From the NCBI GenBank assembly GCA_004357015.1, contig SMXE01000006.1, positions 1 through 6,582 on the forward strand: a stretch of 6,582 bases of DNA, written 5' to 3'. Both the position numbers and the translations under genes were made by a program. This document shows positions 6,573 to 6,582 of the stretch, piece after piece. How positions within the stretch are numbered: position 1 is the stretch's first letter; every line of letters starts with the position of its first letter. The notes under the pieces were generated by a model, which did not search any database, was not told the origin of the DNA, and worked only from the letters and a program-made list of their open reading frames with translations. This DNA is from Caldithrix sp. Its GTDB lineage: Bacteria; Zhuqueibacterota; Zhuqueibacteria; Oceanimicrobiales; Oceanimicrobiaceae.

Positions 6573-6577
6573 CCTCC
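6573..6577 (-). promoter_or_regulatory. Shine-Dalgarno site of the HD-GYP gene
   Basis: GGAGG, within a longer GGAGGGAG purine run, read on the minus strand. It lies 4 bases before the TTG at 6568 and 10 bases before the second TTG at 6562. It is the strongest ribosome binding site seen in the window and supports translation from a TTG codon, since no in-frame ATG or GTG is available nearby. Confidence 0.6.
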
Positions 6578-6582
6578 ATTCA

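Overview
This window is a block of flagellar export and regulatory genes from a flagellated bacterium. All six genes are on the minus strand, so transcription runs from high to low coordinates. Base composition is moderate, about half G+C by eye. The combination of flhF, a sigma-28 factor, a short membrane gene and an HD-GYP protein next to flhB does not match the textbook enterobacterial or Bacillus layouts. It would suit a deep-branching Gram-negative lineage such as the FCB group (for example candidate KSB1 or Calditrichota relatives), but that placement is a low-confidence guess. No rRNA, tRNA, transposase or CRISPR array is visible.

The order in the direction of transcription is: an HD-GYP domain protein (6568-5669), a 101-bp gap, flhB (5567-4500), a 30-bp gap, flhA (4469-2367), flhF (2374-1232), a 94-residue two-helix membrane protein (1232-948), then a sigma-28 factor of the FliA/WhiG/SigD type (955-197). 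The last four genes overlap by 8, 1 and 8 bases, so they are almost certainly co-transcribed and translationally coupled. The final 196 bases hold two hairpins without U-tracts and no convincing gene.

The genes form a coherent set. FlhB and FlhA are the switch and the docking/energy-coupling subunits of the flagellar type III export gate. FlhF is the SRP-type GTPase that helps place the flagellum. The sigma factor switches on late flagellar genes. The HD-GYP protein would link motility to cyclic di-GMP turnover. I see no wholly new system. The points worth a second look are specific departures from the usual pattern: no flhG after flhF, with a small membrane gene in its place; NPTR instead of NPTH at the FlhB autocleavage site; HDFGM instead of HDxGK in the HD-GYP protein; and a recognition helix in the sigma factor that differs from the sigma-28 consensus.
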